Shown: in pieces, positions 1 to 9,193 of the stretch
Position numbering within the stretch: the stretch's first letter is position 1
Layout of the letters: each line of letters begins with the position of its first letter
Assembly (NCBI GenBank): GCA_001579985.1
Contig: LRSR01000020.1
Coordinates: 1 to 20,000, forward strand
DNA from: Hypsibius dujardini
Taxonomy: Eukaryota; Tardigrada; Eutardigrada; Parachela; Hypsibiidae
Direction: 5' to 3'
DNA: 20,000 nt
Translations under genes and position numbers: made by a program
The notes under the pieces: generated by a model
Told to the model about the DNA's origin: nothing
The model's input: only the letters and a program-made list of their open reading frames with translations
The model's database searches: none

Positions 1-42
1 CTGTCTGTCTGACTGCCTGCCTTTGTCTTTCTGTCTGTCAGG
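1..42. repeat. (CTGT)n tract at left edge, in an intron
   Basis: Short imperfect CTGT/CTGC run at the window edge. It lies in the intron after exon 105-538 of the L3MBTL-like gene and may continue to the left. Confidence 0.7.
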
Positions 43-104
43 ATGTCCGTGAACATGTATGCTTGTTTGTCCATTCATCTTCTTGGTGTGCCGTGTGACC
101 ATAC

Positions 105-601
105 CTCTTTCAGTATCAAGTCCGGTACTTCACTGTCCGGTCCAAACAGCTTCGCCGCCATAGCCGCCGTCTCCTCACACGACATAAAAGGAACAGCCTC
201 AACGTCGATTCCAAAGGCCTCGGCGACGTCCGCCACCGACTGAACCCCCTTCTGCCGGTCGTACAGCGGCTTACCGGCACTCAGCCTATTCGCGCTGCGG
301 AAATGGCTGCCGCTAGTAAATCCGACGGGCACGTACCGTTCGCAGACGCTCGCGTGAAGTTCTTTGGCTAGCTTCGAGATCTGCGAGCGGATCTCGCGGT
401 CACTCAATGAGTGAGGATTGCGGAGAGAGTGGCTGCTAGCAGTGAGTGGTTTTGATGGGAAGACGTTTTCTAAAAACCGCAGAGATTGAAAAACCGTCGC
501 TTTCAATCCGAATATTGCCTGCATGCCACTCGACCAAACTGTCAAAGGTATATATAAATATGTCTATATGTACCTCAGGCTTGTCTAATAGTCTGCCAGC
601 C

Positions 602-654
<53 letters not shown>

Positions 655-666
655 GCCAGCCTGCCG

Positions 667-702
<36 letters not shown>

Positions 703-1112
703 TTTCCGTTCGGATTATCTGTGTGTCCGTCAGCCAGTCAGCTCAACCACTTACTTGTCTGGCCACTCATGTCTGGCGCATCCAACCTGAAACAGTAAAA
801 TATCCCCGATGAAACATGACAGCCAATCCAGCTACTCACGTATTTTCACACTGCTCTGAACATACGGTAAGGAAGTCCATTTCCCGTTGCGGCCGTACTT
901 GTGTGCGAGACTGGCTGTCCCCTTCTGCCGCAGCTCGTGCTGCTTGCGCGTCTTCAACGGTCGACCGCCGAGATTCTTCACATACAATACGTTGAGGGTT
1001 TTCGAGTTTTTCTCAGGCGTCGTTGCCTCCACCACAGGCTTCACCCACGAGGAAGCGTCTCCCGCCAACGAGCTCCCCGTTGAGGAAGAGGACGGTTCCA
1101 AAGCACTCCCAC
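105..1112 (-). CDS. L3MBTL: L3MBTL-like gene: C-terminal exons visible in window
   Basis: Exons 840-1112 and 105-538 follow the C2HC finger and encode residues 848-1083. The first holds a basic stretch with GGRPLKTRK (about 896-904), which resembles the GRP core of an AT-hook; the match is weak. The second reads as a mostly helical, charged segment with no domain I recognise. It ends at donor gtatgg in phase 0, so more coding exons lie to the left. In the human family a SAM domain would come next. Splice sites: acceptor atgacgtag, donor gtgagt, acceptor tttgacag. Confidence 0.65.
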
Positions 1113-2847
1113 CTACGTCATAGCAAAATATATATTGTATTAATTAATAAACTTTTGGTGAAACAACAGAACTAGTCTGTCTGTGATCTGTATGTTCCGT
1201 GACCTACCGGGCGAGGACGCCGCCAAGAGGCTGGTGATGTCGTCGGAGCTCTCGGAGACGCGAGTGCTCGTGGCCCTGCGCTTCTTCAGCGTCGTCGGTC
1301 TCGGGGGCGGCACGTAACTGGGACAGCCGGCGGTGGTGAGGTGGGTGGCAAACTTGCCGGTGATGTGGCCCTTGCCCTCGCAGCCGGGCGTGGTGCAGGC
1401 TGTCTTCTTCTCCTCGACGGGCCAGCCCAGCGGGGGGATCCCGGTGAACCGGTCGGGGAGACGCTTGAGAACGGGTGGAACCCCATAGGGGCATTCACCG
1501 ATGCTGGATGAGGAAAGAAGCTGTTGGACCACACCCAATAAGGCATAAAGGCAAGGCAGACGTACCGCGCATGAAACTGCAGAAGAGGGTCCACGTTGCC
1601 GTAACCGCTGCAATACCTCAGCGGGCAGGCCGTCGACGGTCGGGGTAGTTCTGCGAATTCCCGGAAATCCTCAGCCGCAACATCTTTCGGAAACACCACA
1701 ACTATCAATAAGCATATTCACAAAAAACACACTGACGTTAAACGAAAAGGCGGACTAACAGCCAGGAGGAAGAACGATGGGGTGTCGACTGAGCTCGCAG
1801 AAGCGCGATGGGAAGATGTCGTCGGAGTCCTTGTCGACGGTGAATTCGGCGCAGTCAACGGGCCAGCCTTGAAAGCGCAGACGCAGAGTGTGGGCTTCGA
1901 CGGCCACGACAACGGCAATACGGATGAGTGAGGGGCAGAAGGGATCGACAGCTTCCAGGTGGTCGCCGACGAAGAAATGCCCTCTAGGAGGATCGCGCTG
2001 CAAGAAAAAGTAGTAGGTCTATAGGCATGTGTCTGGTGCAAAACATTGAGAGGTAGAGATAATACGCTCAAAGACAGACAGACAGAAAAACAGGCAGCTA
2101 AACGGATAGATGAACAGAGACGGGCGAGACAGACAGACAGACAAACAAACAGGCAGGCACAGATGCACACATCCACACAGACATGTAGACAGACAGGCAG
2201 GCAAGCACGCAAACAAACAGGCAAACAGATAGACAAGCCTACGGATGGATATACAGATAAAGAGACAAAAAACAAGACAGACACACGCAGAACAGCTGAG
2301 CTTACAAGGAGAGAGGCAGACATATGGATGGACGAATAAACAGCTAGACAGACTAGTCGGCCGAACCTTTACAAAGCCAGCCGCGGGAGCGGCTGTCGAG
2401 TTCGTCTCCTTCAGGTATTTGGGCCAAGTGAACTGCTCCGGATCGTATTTGTACGGCACGTTAATACTGATACCATTCTTCTCACAGTGTCCGATAGGGA
2501 AGATATTGTCGGACCACGGCTCCGTCCAGTAGTCGTAGTCGTCGGTCCATCCGTCAAAGTGGATGAGCAGACGCGAGTAAAGTACGTCCCGAATGGTGGC
2601 GACGCAAATGAAACCGGGGTGCTGTTTGTCAACCGCTTCTAATTTCTGGCCAGCGAAGAAGCCGTGACAGCTGACAAAGGTATTTTCGGTGCGGGGATCT
2701 TTCACCAGAGCCGGGGAGTTCTTGAAGAGGGGTTTGTAGCTCTCGTTCATGGTGACCAGTTCGGCCCGCATGTTTGCCCATTCCTCGTCTCCGATAGGTT
2801 GACCTTCCTCTGAAAATAAAGAACCCACAATGACTGGACAGTGACAA

Positions 2848-2880
<33 letters not shown>

Positions 2881-3509
2881 TAGACAGACAGATAGACAGA
2901 CAGACAGACAGACAAACAAACAGACAGACAGACAGGCAGGTAGACAGGCAGGTAGACAGGCAGGCAGGCAGGCAGACAGAATGTTACTTGTCGGTGCCGG
3001 CAGCAGTTTTCCATTGAGTTCGCACCAGCCAGGTGGGAAGATGAAAGGTGAGTCATGTCGGACCCAAAAGTTATATTTTTTGTCAAAGCCGGTGATGTGG
3101 AGTTTCAGACGGAAGCCCTTTTTCTCCACAACCTCGACCAGGGCGTACATCTCGGGATGCAGCGGGTCGATGGTTTCCGCCCACATACCCGCGTCGAAGT
3201 TATTCTTCTCCACTATTCGAGACTGGAAAAACAAGTCGTTGTTGTTTATTGACGTAAAAACTGAGTAATACAGCCACCTGGACCTACAAGGGGGTATTGG
3301 AAGGCGCGGCTATCAGCAAAGTTGCAGTTTGTTTTAGCGACAAAGTTAACCCAGTTGAAGACTTCCGGCTCATTCTTGAAGACTGAATGAAGGCAATCAA
3401 TAATATTAGAACGGTATTTCCAGTTATTTTGGGTCTGCATTGTCTTGGCTTGTTCGCCGCGCTTGTTGTCTGCCGCGCTGTGTTGTCTGTCTGTCTGTCT
3501 GTCTGCTGC

Positions 3510-3554
<45 letters not shown>

Positions 3555-3560
3555 GCTGTC

Positions 3561-3602
<42 letters not shown>

Positions 3603-5804
3603 ACACACGTAGGCTACACAGGCTACACGTACATACCTTCATCTACTGTCACTCTCTTCTTCTTCTTCTTCTGCCGTCCCTTGACAACTTTCGAGGTAAC
3701 ACGGCAGCCAGTCGATTCGGATCGCTCCATGTGGTTGTACGGATTCGTCCATACCTTAAGAAAAATATTATTGAAAAACATTGTCGAGACCATTACAATT
3801 CCACGAACTTACAAGACATTCCGGGGAGCAGGCCGCGTGATTGCGGAACTTGAACCACTCCTGCATCGTCAGCGTGGTGGCATAGCAGACCTCGCAGTCC
3901 TCGTCCGGGGAGAGGAACGGTCGGTCGGGGTCGCGTTTCAGTCGCGGGATTTTAATCGGTGTCACCAGTTCCAACTTTCCGTCTTTCAAAGCAAACTGAA
4001 GCAGCCAGCAAATCAATCAATCAACTGCTCAACAGCACCCAATATGCAAATTCAACAAACCTTGATGGAGGTGCCGCTGAGTGTGGCAATGTCCTGGGAC
4101 TCCCACGTGATGTTGAAGCGGACCTTCGGCGGCGGCTCACCACCAGTGCCGGTGGATTCCGGCGAAGTCACGGCCACCGGGAATTCAAGACCCTGCGGAT
4201 CAACCGCTTTCGTATGCGGCTCCGGAAGCGATTCCTGAGAACGTGGCGGTGACTGGGCCGTCGAGAAAACGACGATACTGCCGTTGTCGGAGTGGCTCGG
4301 TGGCGAAGGTTTCCGTGATCTAATAAAAAACGAAGACACAGTCCGAAACAGGATCCAGAATTCGACCCTTCAGACCGATTTCCGCTTCCCATCAACAAAA
4401 CTGAACACATGGGCCCAATACGTGAAACTTACAGGGGAATTATCTGGTGCTTCGAAGAATCCCCCTGCTGCTGTACAGAGGGTTCCACCTTCACCGCCGC
4501 CGCCTCTGTAGCGAGGGACCGTTTCCGCGGATACACCGCACTGCATTTGGGTGAGAAAGCGGTGGCCTTGGCTGGCAACGCCGGCGGAATCGGCGTCTGC
4601 TCCGGCACCAGCTGGCCCGGGTAGCTCAGGAAGAACTCCGACAGCTCCGGCAGCATCGCGTTGATGATCTGATCGTCCAGCATCCCCGACGGCGACGGAT
4701 CCGGAATCTCCTTCTTCGGGGCGATCCGCTTGGCCGAGCTCGGCCGGGGGATGATCAGCGGAGGGGGAACATCGACGATCGACGGGATGATATTTGGAAG
4801 TGTCTTGTTCGAGGACGGCTTCACGACTGTCTTCTTCGGTGGCTGCGGAAAAGCGGGACATTCCAGCAACGGCTGCTCTTGCTGCTGATTCCATTCAGGT
4901 CTCCTGAAATCAACGAAAAAAACTCAAATGAAAGTGGTAGCAGTTCCTGTTACTCTATAGTGAACAGTTTTACTGTACCAGCAAAAAAAGCGCAAGGCAA
5001 TCAACACAACACATCAATCAATCAAGGGCACTCACGTCGTATTCTGATTATCCGGTGTTGCTGCTCTCCTGTGACTAACTAACGTTCGCCACTCCACACC
5101 GTCGATTGTTGACGGTGTGCCATCGAAGAAGGACGACTGATTCTAAGCACATAAAGAACAAAAAGCATCGCTTTTAGTTAACTAAGTAAGCTCTTAATAC
5201 ATTGGTTGATTGATTGAACAAATGAAATTGATTGGATGACTGTTGACACATCGATTGATTTGTTGATTGATTGAACATTTGATACTGAATGACTGTTGAA
5301 TCAATTGCTTGATTGACGAGTTGAGCTCTTTCATCATTTATTTCACAAGCCGTCTTCTTTTCCGCAATGAAAGCAAATTTCCGTGTAAATTAATTTGCTT
5401 TCTCAACGACCAATAATTACGCTCCACTGCTCCAGGCGGCAATGTAGCGAATATTGAGGGACAAGTTCGTCTCTGCATGACTGATGTATTGCGTGATGCA
5501 GTTGATTGAACGATTAGTGTTCGATTTGACATAATCTCGCCCAGTTATGTCAAATCGTTTCATTTTCGCATATTGCCCCAAAACTGATTTGAGCCCAACC
5601 AATTTAGGTTCTTCGATGTAATTACTCCTCCACAACTAGGCTTGATCGATCAATTTAACAGGGTGGTGTAAACAAATCTTCGCCGAAAACTAAACAACAT
5701 TGATAATCACATTCAATTGACCGATTGATTGATTGATTGATTGGCAATTTAGTGACGTTCGATCGGACGTTTTAACTCACCCCATTGCCCTGTGCTGGGT
5801 CCAT
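105..5804 (-). CDS. L3MBTL: L3MBTL-like MBT-repeat chromatin repressor, 14 coding exons, 3' end outside window
   Basis: Lethal(3)malignant brain tumor-like protein, a nuclear reader of methylated histone lysine that compacts chromatin and represses genes. I place exons, in order of transcription, at 5781-5804, 5036-5136, 4433-4903, 4061-4319, 3813-3995, 3637-3754, 3288-3382, 2988-3222, 2373-2809, 1760-1997, 1617-1701, 1208-1503, 840-1112 and 105-538. Every intron is GT-AG, all phases join, and the sum is 3249 nt (1083 codons, no stop). Domain order is FCS zinc finger (about 319-345), three MBT repeats (about 390-490, 500-640, 641-715) and a MyT1-type C2HC finger (785-809), which is the L3MBTL1/3/4 order. 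Those proteins end in a SAM domain, expected here beyond the left edge. The start ATG (5804-5802) has G at -3 and +4 and is the weakest part, since the first coding exon is only 24 nt. The last visible exon ends at a donor (GAG then gtatgg). Weakest acceptor: exon 1617-1701. Human relatives are about 770-840 residues, so this one is longer. Confidence 0.85.
598..702. repeat. (CTGT)n tetranucleotide array
   Basis: About 25 CTGT units with one interruption near 656-668. It lies in the L3MBTL-like intron between exons 840-1112 and 105-538. Confidence 0.95.
1208..1503 (-). CDS. L3MBTL: L3MBTL-like gene: MyT1-type C2HC zinc finger exon
   Basis: The exon encodes residues 749-847. It contains CTTPGCEGKGHITGKF followed by H803 and C809, giving C785-x4-C790-x12-H803-x5-C809. 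This is the C2HC finger of MyT1 proteins, also found after the MBT repeats of L3MBTL1, 3 and 4. Upstream LPDRFTGIPP resembles the 'PDRLSGE.PP' stretch found near this finger in human L3MBTL3, though the order relative to the finger is reversed. The frame is fixed by the motif; two other long open frames across the same GC-rich bases have no such motif. Acceptor ttcctcatccag, donor gtaggt. Confidence 0.82.
1617..1997 (-). CDS. L3MBTL: L3MBTL-like gene: MBT repeat 3 and linker exon
   Basis: Exon 1760-1997 encodes MBT repeat 3 (residues 642-720), with GDHLEAVD, a strand ending LRFQGW and a closing IFPSRFCEL. The cage positions read D659, F683, W686 and C690, so the last aromatic is lost. The following WC of other repeats reads RFC here. 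The linker exon 1617-1701 has a weak acceptor (cttattgatag) and donor gtattg. It is included because it alone joins phase 1 to phase 2 and stays open, giving a short acidic linker before the C2HC exon. Confidence 0.75.
2070..2345. repeat. Degenerate (GACA)n array
   Basis: A long, strongly mutated GACA/GGCA/AACA tetranucleotide tract that fills most of the L3MBTL-like intron between MBT repeats 2 and 3. The degeneracy suggests an old array. Confidence 0.85.
2373..2809 (-). CDS. L3MBTL: L3MBTL-like gene: MBT repeat 2 with intact methyl-lysine cage
   Basis: A single 437-nt exon encodes residues 496-641. The arm region is followed by GQKLEAVD, FICVATIRD and HFDGWTDDYDYW, the classic MBT core. 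Residues D556, F580, W583 and Y587 match the aspartate and aromatic cage (D355, F379, W382, Y386) known from human L3MBTL1 repeat 2, which binds mono- and dimethyl-lysine. The exon ends at TTT with donor gtaaag. Using that donor makes the spacing from F641 to the LEAVD of repeat 3 equal to that in human L3MBTL1, which is why I chose it over a gttcgg donor 6 nt further on. Confidence 0.88.
2847..2981. repeat. (GACA)n / (GGCA)n array next to a splice donor
   Basis: A GACA-type array in the intron between MBT repeats 1 and 2. In the gene's sense it reads CTGC/CTGT/CTAC and begins about 8 nt after the donor of exon 2988-3222. Confidence 0.95.
2988..3382 (-). CDS. L3MBTL: L3MBTL-like gene: MBT repeat 1 (two exons)
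   Basis: Exons 3288-3382 (N-terminal arm, with EPEVFNWVNF) and 2988-3222 (core) encode MBT repeat 1, about residues 388-495. The core shows the family pattern: an acidic D436 after the GMWAETID turn, then a beta strand ending HITGFDKKYNFW, then FPPGWCELNG. At the methyl-lysine cage positions it has D436, I460, F463 and Y467, so two of the usual aromatic positions are changed. That suggests a structural rather than methyl-lysine-binding repeat. The donor of the second exon (gtaaca) is followed within about 8 nt by a long CTGC/CTGT array. Confidence 0.8.
3484..3602. repeat. (CTGT)n array
   Basis: An almost perfect CTGT array with two small phase breaks (near 3508 and 3556). It lies in the intron between exons 3637-3754 and 3288-3382 of the L3MBTL-like gene. 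Confidence 0.95.
3813..3995 (-). CDS. L3MBTL: L3MBTL-like gene: FCS-type zinc finger exon
   Basis: One phase-0 exon of 61 codons (residues 286-346) flanked by acceptor gctgcttcag and donor gtaagt. It holds CEVC and, 18 residues later, CSPEC, giving C319-x2-C322-x18-C341-x3-C345. This spacing with aromatic residues between the pairs fits the FCS (phenylalanine-cysteine-serine) finger of Polycomb-group proteins, including L3MBTL and SFMBT, where it binds RNA or supports complex assembly. The next exon (3637-3754) encodes a run of basic residues, GRQKKKKKR, a likely nuclear localisation signal. Confidence 0.75.
4061..5136 (-). CDS. L3MBTL: L3MBTL-like gene: N-terminal exons 2-4, low-complexity region
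   Basis: Exons 5036-5136, 4433-4903 and 4061-4319 encode roughly residues 9-285. The stretch is rich in Pro, Ser, Gln and Lys, with no recognised domain, and looks disordered. A short ordered-looking start contains FDGTPSTIDGVEWR. Splice sites are good: donor gtgagt after 5036, acceptor ttgatttcag before 4903, donor gtaagt after 4433, acceptor ttttattag before 4319, donor gtttgt after 4061. The frame is set by phase continuity with the FCS exon downstream. Overlapping open frames in this GC-rich stretch are alternatives without splice or domain support. Confidence 0.75.
5200..5310. repeat. (GATT)n-derived 57-bp duplication
   Basis: Two diverged copies of a roughly 57-bp unit beginning GATTGATTGAACA (5208 and 5265), each containing ATGACTGTTGA. 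Part of L3MBTL-like intron 1. Confidence 0.7.
5726..5745. repeat. (GATT)n short array
   Basis: About five GATT units, 36 bp downstream of the first L3MBTL-like donor in the sense of that gene. Confidence 0.8.
5781..5804 (-). CDS. L3MBTL: L3MBTL-like gene: predicted first coding exon
   Basis: Exon 2 starts in frame right after an acceptor with an in-frame TAG upstream, so an earlier exon must supply the start. On the minus strand the best nearby candidate is ATG GAC CCA GCA CAG GGC AAT GGG followed by gtgagt. It is 24 nt, phase 0, with a purine at -3 and G at +4. Phase and donor quality support it, but it is short enough to occur by chance. An alternative first exon further upstream cannot be excluded. 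Confidence 0.5.
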
Positions 5805-6773
5805 TGCGCATCATCCAAGGACAAAACAAGTTCACCAGTCTTTCCCTTATCCAAAGAAACCGATGTGGAAACGATCTACAGCGTTGGAAAAGTGCAACGG
5901 GATGTAAAAGCGGAAATCGCACTTTTAGGCGCAAGGCTTTTTTAACTTCAAATTTACATCGTCTTGCGATCGCATTTGCGTACGATAATACGCCCTGTTA
6001 ATACACCCGTAAAACAGCAGTGAAAGAACAGGGTTAGGTGCAATGAAAACATCTGGAGGTCTGAGCGCCAGAAACTGACAAAGAGAAGAGACTAAACCCG
6101 AGAAAACTTCCGAGGACCTCGGTTGAGACCTCGTAGGCACTTGGCCTTAATGCTGGTTTGACCATAATTAAGCGGGGGGTCGCTTAGCTTGAAGTAAGTT
6201 GGACGAAAGAGCCTAAATTCAGTTAGTCCAGCATTTTAGCCACGAGTGCGTGTATTACTGTGAACAAGGTTTACGCTGGTAACCACCCTACTACCACCAA
6301 ACATGTTATTTGCTGGGTAGAAGATGCTGGCCTATTACAATACGAGGCGAAGTGAGTGGTCGGAGTTGCTATTAAAACGTCAGCTTGCGTGGTTATGTAT
6401 AGGGAAACTCCCGCAAAAAATGGACGGTTACTGGTCCATCATATACGCAATTGATCCCTTGGACAAGTAGTAATCACTTTCTAGCAAGTCAAAAATGTTT
6501 ATGTCACAACGTCCAAAAATAAGTAACGGTGCTTGCGTGCAATAATTTGAACTTAAAAAAGTTATTTTGCCTGTCAAAGTTAGATGCCTCACTTGTTTCA
6601 TTGGGCAATTTCCCAGTGCAAAACTTCGTACGACAATACGTTCGTACGGTGAGTATGATACGTCACTTCGCAAGTCATTTTTTCTAGTCAAAAAACCTTT
6701 TCCGATCCCTTTTTCCCTGTTTCGCCAATATTCAAGCCCCAACCTTCTTTGTAACTTTTTGATATTTTTCGGC
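5805..6773. promoter_or_regulatory. Divergent intergenic region between L3MBTL-like and ELM2/SANT-like genes
   Basis: About 970 bp separate the predicted start codons of two genes transcribed away from each other, so both promoters should lie here. No convincing TATA box was seen for either gene. A 14-base motif, CGTACGAYAATACG, occurs at 5979-5992 (upstream of the left gene) and 6627-6640 (upstream of the right gene), with another CGTACG at 6643-6648. Open frames across the region have no recognisable product. Transcription start sites cannot be placed from sequence alone. Confidence 0.5.
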
Positions 6774-7695
6774 ATGTCGTCGGCCCTGATTCGAAGCTCC
6801 AACTCGCAGTCGGGCAATGCAGGTCAGCCTAAACGAACGCCAGTGCCGTGGACTCAGTCAGCAAAGGCCCGCGATTTTGGGAAGAATTCCATTCGACATG
6901 AATCTCTGCCGGTTGCCACAGTCTACAGTAAAGCTGACGGTCCCGGTGGGTCAGCGGAGTTAACTGAGGTACGACTTCACAGGAGGAAATTACTTAAAAC
7001 TAATGTATTTGGCAGATGAACTTGCAGGCAACTTAATCAACAATCAATCAACTGTCCCAACTGTCCTAACTCAATCAACAATCAATCAACCGTCCTAACT
7101 CAATCAACAATCAATCAAGCGTCCTAACTCAATCAACAATCAATCAACCGTCCTAACACATTGATTTGATTAGAAAAACCTTGTCGTTAAAAATGCACTG
7201 CAGTATATATTTTCTTGAAATCTCATTTGCCTTCAACTTTCTCTGCGATGTATTTCATTAAAGCTGATTTTTAATTCGTACGAAATTAGAGGTGTCGGGG
7301 ATATTTTTTACGACCAAATATTATGAATTATCTAGATCGAGATATTTTTTGGTTATTATTTTCTTTTTTGCCATAATTAGGCTTTTTGTTTCATCAATTG
7401 GTTGCAGCCAAACAGAAATAATCCGCAAAAGAGAATTCAAACAGTTTAATATTGGCGGTAATATGGTTTTTGCCTTTTAGGGATGAAGTAGTCTGACTTG
7501 CCTGGATCCAGACAGGAGAGCCTATTTTGTCACTGCCGTGTTTTTCATTCCAGTTCTATTTTGTTTACAATCTCTTTATGAAATAAAAAATGGTTTTATT
7601 TAATTTCAATTTCCGTTGCTCAAAGAGAACCCGAGGAAGTGATAAATTCTGCGTGAGATAAAGTACGATTAGGCAAGCAAACAATCAATCAATCG

Positions 7696-7757
<62 letters not shown>

Positions 7758-8327
7758 TAACAGAAATGTCGTTCCGTGTTTAATTAAAATACCCCTGTAC
7801 ACAATATTTCTCTTAGAAATCTTGGATAATATGTTTGAGTTTGGTGGGTTTTTTTTAGCAAATTCCATTACAAAAAGAGGTATAATTGTTGCAGTGTCGC
7901 TTGTGGAGTCCTGAATGGAATCGCCAGATCACCCCAGAAGGGGATGCGTTCCTGGAGGAGGCTGGCTGCCTGGGCTACACGGAAGATCAATCACTGGCGG
8001 TGCTGTACGTCAGCAAATTCGACGTCCGGATGGCCCGCGAACGCTTGATGAAGTTCCGCAACATCTACATCCCCATCTTGTCTGCCGCGGATCAGCTGAT
8101 CTTCCAGGATCTGATGGACTCCAACATGCGCAAGAAATTCTCTAAGTAAATCACACAGACTGATAGAAACGTCGACACATCGGAGACACTGACAGAAGGA
8201 AAGTAGTCAGACAGACAATCAGTCAATTAAGTAGATTTGTGCCCAAATATGTTTCAAACAGGTAGACAGACAGACAGGCAGGCAGGCAGATAGACAGACA
8301 GACATACGTACAGACATACAGACAGAC

Positions 8328-8360
<33 letters not shown>

Positions 8361-9193
8361 GTATGCCAGTTGACAGGCAGACAGACATAGAAAATTAGAT
8401 AGACTACGGTACGAAGTTAAAGAAGCAAGCAGGCTGACTTGTCTTTGTGTACTAGTATAAGTTTCAATGTCATTTTTCAGCTTCCGCAACACCAAGCTGG
8501 CCAAAGTGCCCGTAAAAGACTTGGTCAACTACTACTACTTCCAGAAGTTGATGAGCAAGCGGAAGAACAACACCAGCTACACCCTGTCGCGTGCCGCACT
8601 GGAACAGGCGCGAGCACGCCTCACACCGGAATACCTCAAAGAGATCCGATTCAATGTATATCTCAAGAACACCGACTCTTACGAGAGCTGCAGCGTTTGT
8701 TTCAAACAAAGCAGCGAGACCTACCGGTAAAAAAAAACACTAAACATGCGTATCGAATCGATTTTCAATAAAAGAGTGTCTGTGGATCCTTTTCTAACGT
8801 GAATATTGCTTCTTCTTCGACAGCGCCGGAACGGAATATCTCTTCTGCCCGGCCTGCTACCACTACTATCAGAAGAACAAATTCCTCCCACCGTTAGTCC
8901 CCGTCGAGCCCGTCACCCTGCCCTACACCACGCCGCAGGGTCTGTTTGAGCGAGCCGGCGCGTGGGGCCAGGAGAACTGCACCATCCAAGCCAACTCCCA
9001 GCAGATGTCGCTGCTGCGAGAGCATCGCCGGCAGGCGCAGCGACTCACCAAAATCCGTCAAGCCGGTCCGACCGCCGCGGAACGGACCGTTCTGATGGAT
9101 CAGATCGACGCCATTCTCAGCCAGGAAAACCAGGATCACGGAGTGCCCGGCGTGGGTGCGATCGATGAGACGGAATACATCGTCCTGGACTGA
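6774..9193 (+). CDS. ELM2/SANT-like co-repressor with CxxC/CxxC zinc finger, 4 exons
   Basis: Exons 6774-6968, 7895-8145, 8481-8726 and 8824-9193 join in phase to 1062 nt (353 residues plus TGA). The ATG is the first in frame. Residues 66-119 resemble the second half of an ELM2 domain (RLWSPEW, then a helix pair around FLEEAG and SLAVLY). Residues 125-172 resemble a SANT domain ending VKDLVNYYYFQK, though the usual first Trp is Leu (L127). C219-x2-C222-x16-C239-x2-C242 is a GATA-like finger, followed by YHYYQKNKFLPP. The ELM2-SANT-finger order recalls MTA and RERE proteins, which bring histone deacetylases to chromatin; CoREST and MIER share only ELM2-SANT. The N-terminal ELM2 half (VGxxYQA) is not seen, so an exon may be missing in the 926-bp first intron. 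It could be a divergent paralogue. All donors and acceptors are GT-AG. Confidence 0.75.
7033..7160. repeat. 29-bp tandem repeat, about four copies
   Basis: Each unit combines AATCAATCAA-type tetranucleotide with GTCCTAAC. The GTCCTAAC block recurs every 29 bp (7063, 7092, 7121, 7150). It lies in intron 1 of the ELM2/SANT-like gene. Confidence 0.9.
7679..7757. repeat. (AATC)n array
   Basis: About 19 AATC units with a single C-to-G change near 7694. It lies in intron 1 of the ELM2/SANT-like gene, about 140 bp before exon 2. Confidence 0.95.
8250..8392. repeat. (GACA)n array, interrupted
   Basis: A GACA/GGCA/TACA tract in intron 2 of the ELM2/SANT-like gene. It ends about 90 bp before the acceptor at 8480. 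Confidence 0.9.

Noticed and set aside
446-790. Open frame with Cys-Leu-Ser-Val repeats across the CTGT array
   Set aside because: A pure 4-bp repeat is open in every frame and gives a 4-residue pattern. It lies in an intron, and the same artefact occurs at 1718-2323, 2019-3086, 3440-3853, 11713-12084 and 13005-13250.
1286-1708. 140-codon frame on the minus strand
   Set aside because: It joins part of a real exon (1617-1701) to an out-of-frame reading of the C2HC exon through an intron. The C2HC motif is in another frame.
3246-3608. Open frames with Thr-Asp-Arg-Gln repeats on the minus strand
   Set aside because: The reverse reading of the CTGT array. Only the downstream part of one frame (3288-3382) is a real exon, by splice sites and MBT-arm similarity.
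4370-4894. 174-codon alternative frame on the minus strand over the N-terminal L3MBTL-like exon
   Set aside because: It does not join in phase to the neighbouring exons. The frame used at 4433-4903 does, with good splice sites.
7276-7315. Short reading with VGDIFYDQI, like the start of an ELM2 domain, in ELM2/SANT-like intron 1
   Set aside because: The frame hits TGA after a few codons with no usable donor, so it cannot be spliced into the gene as seen.
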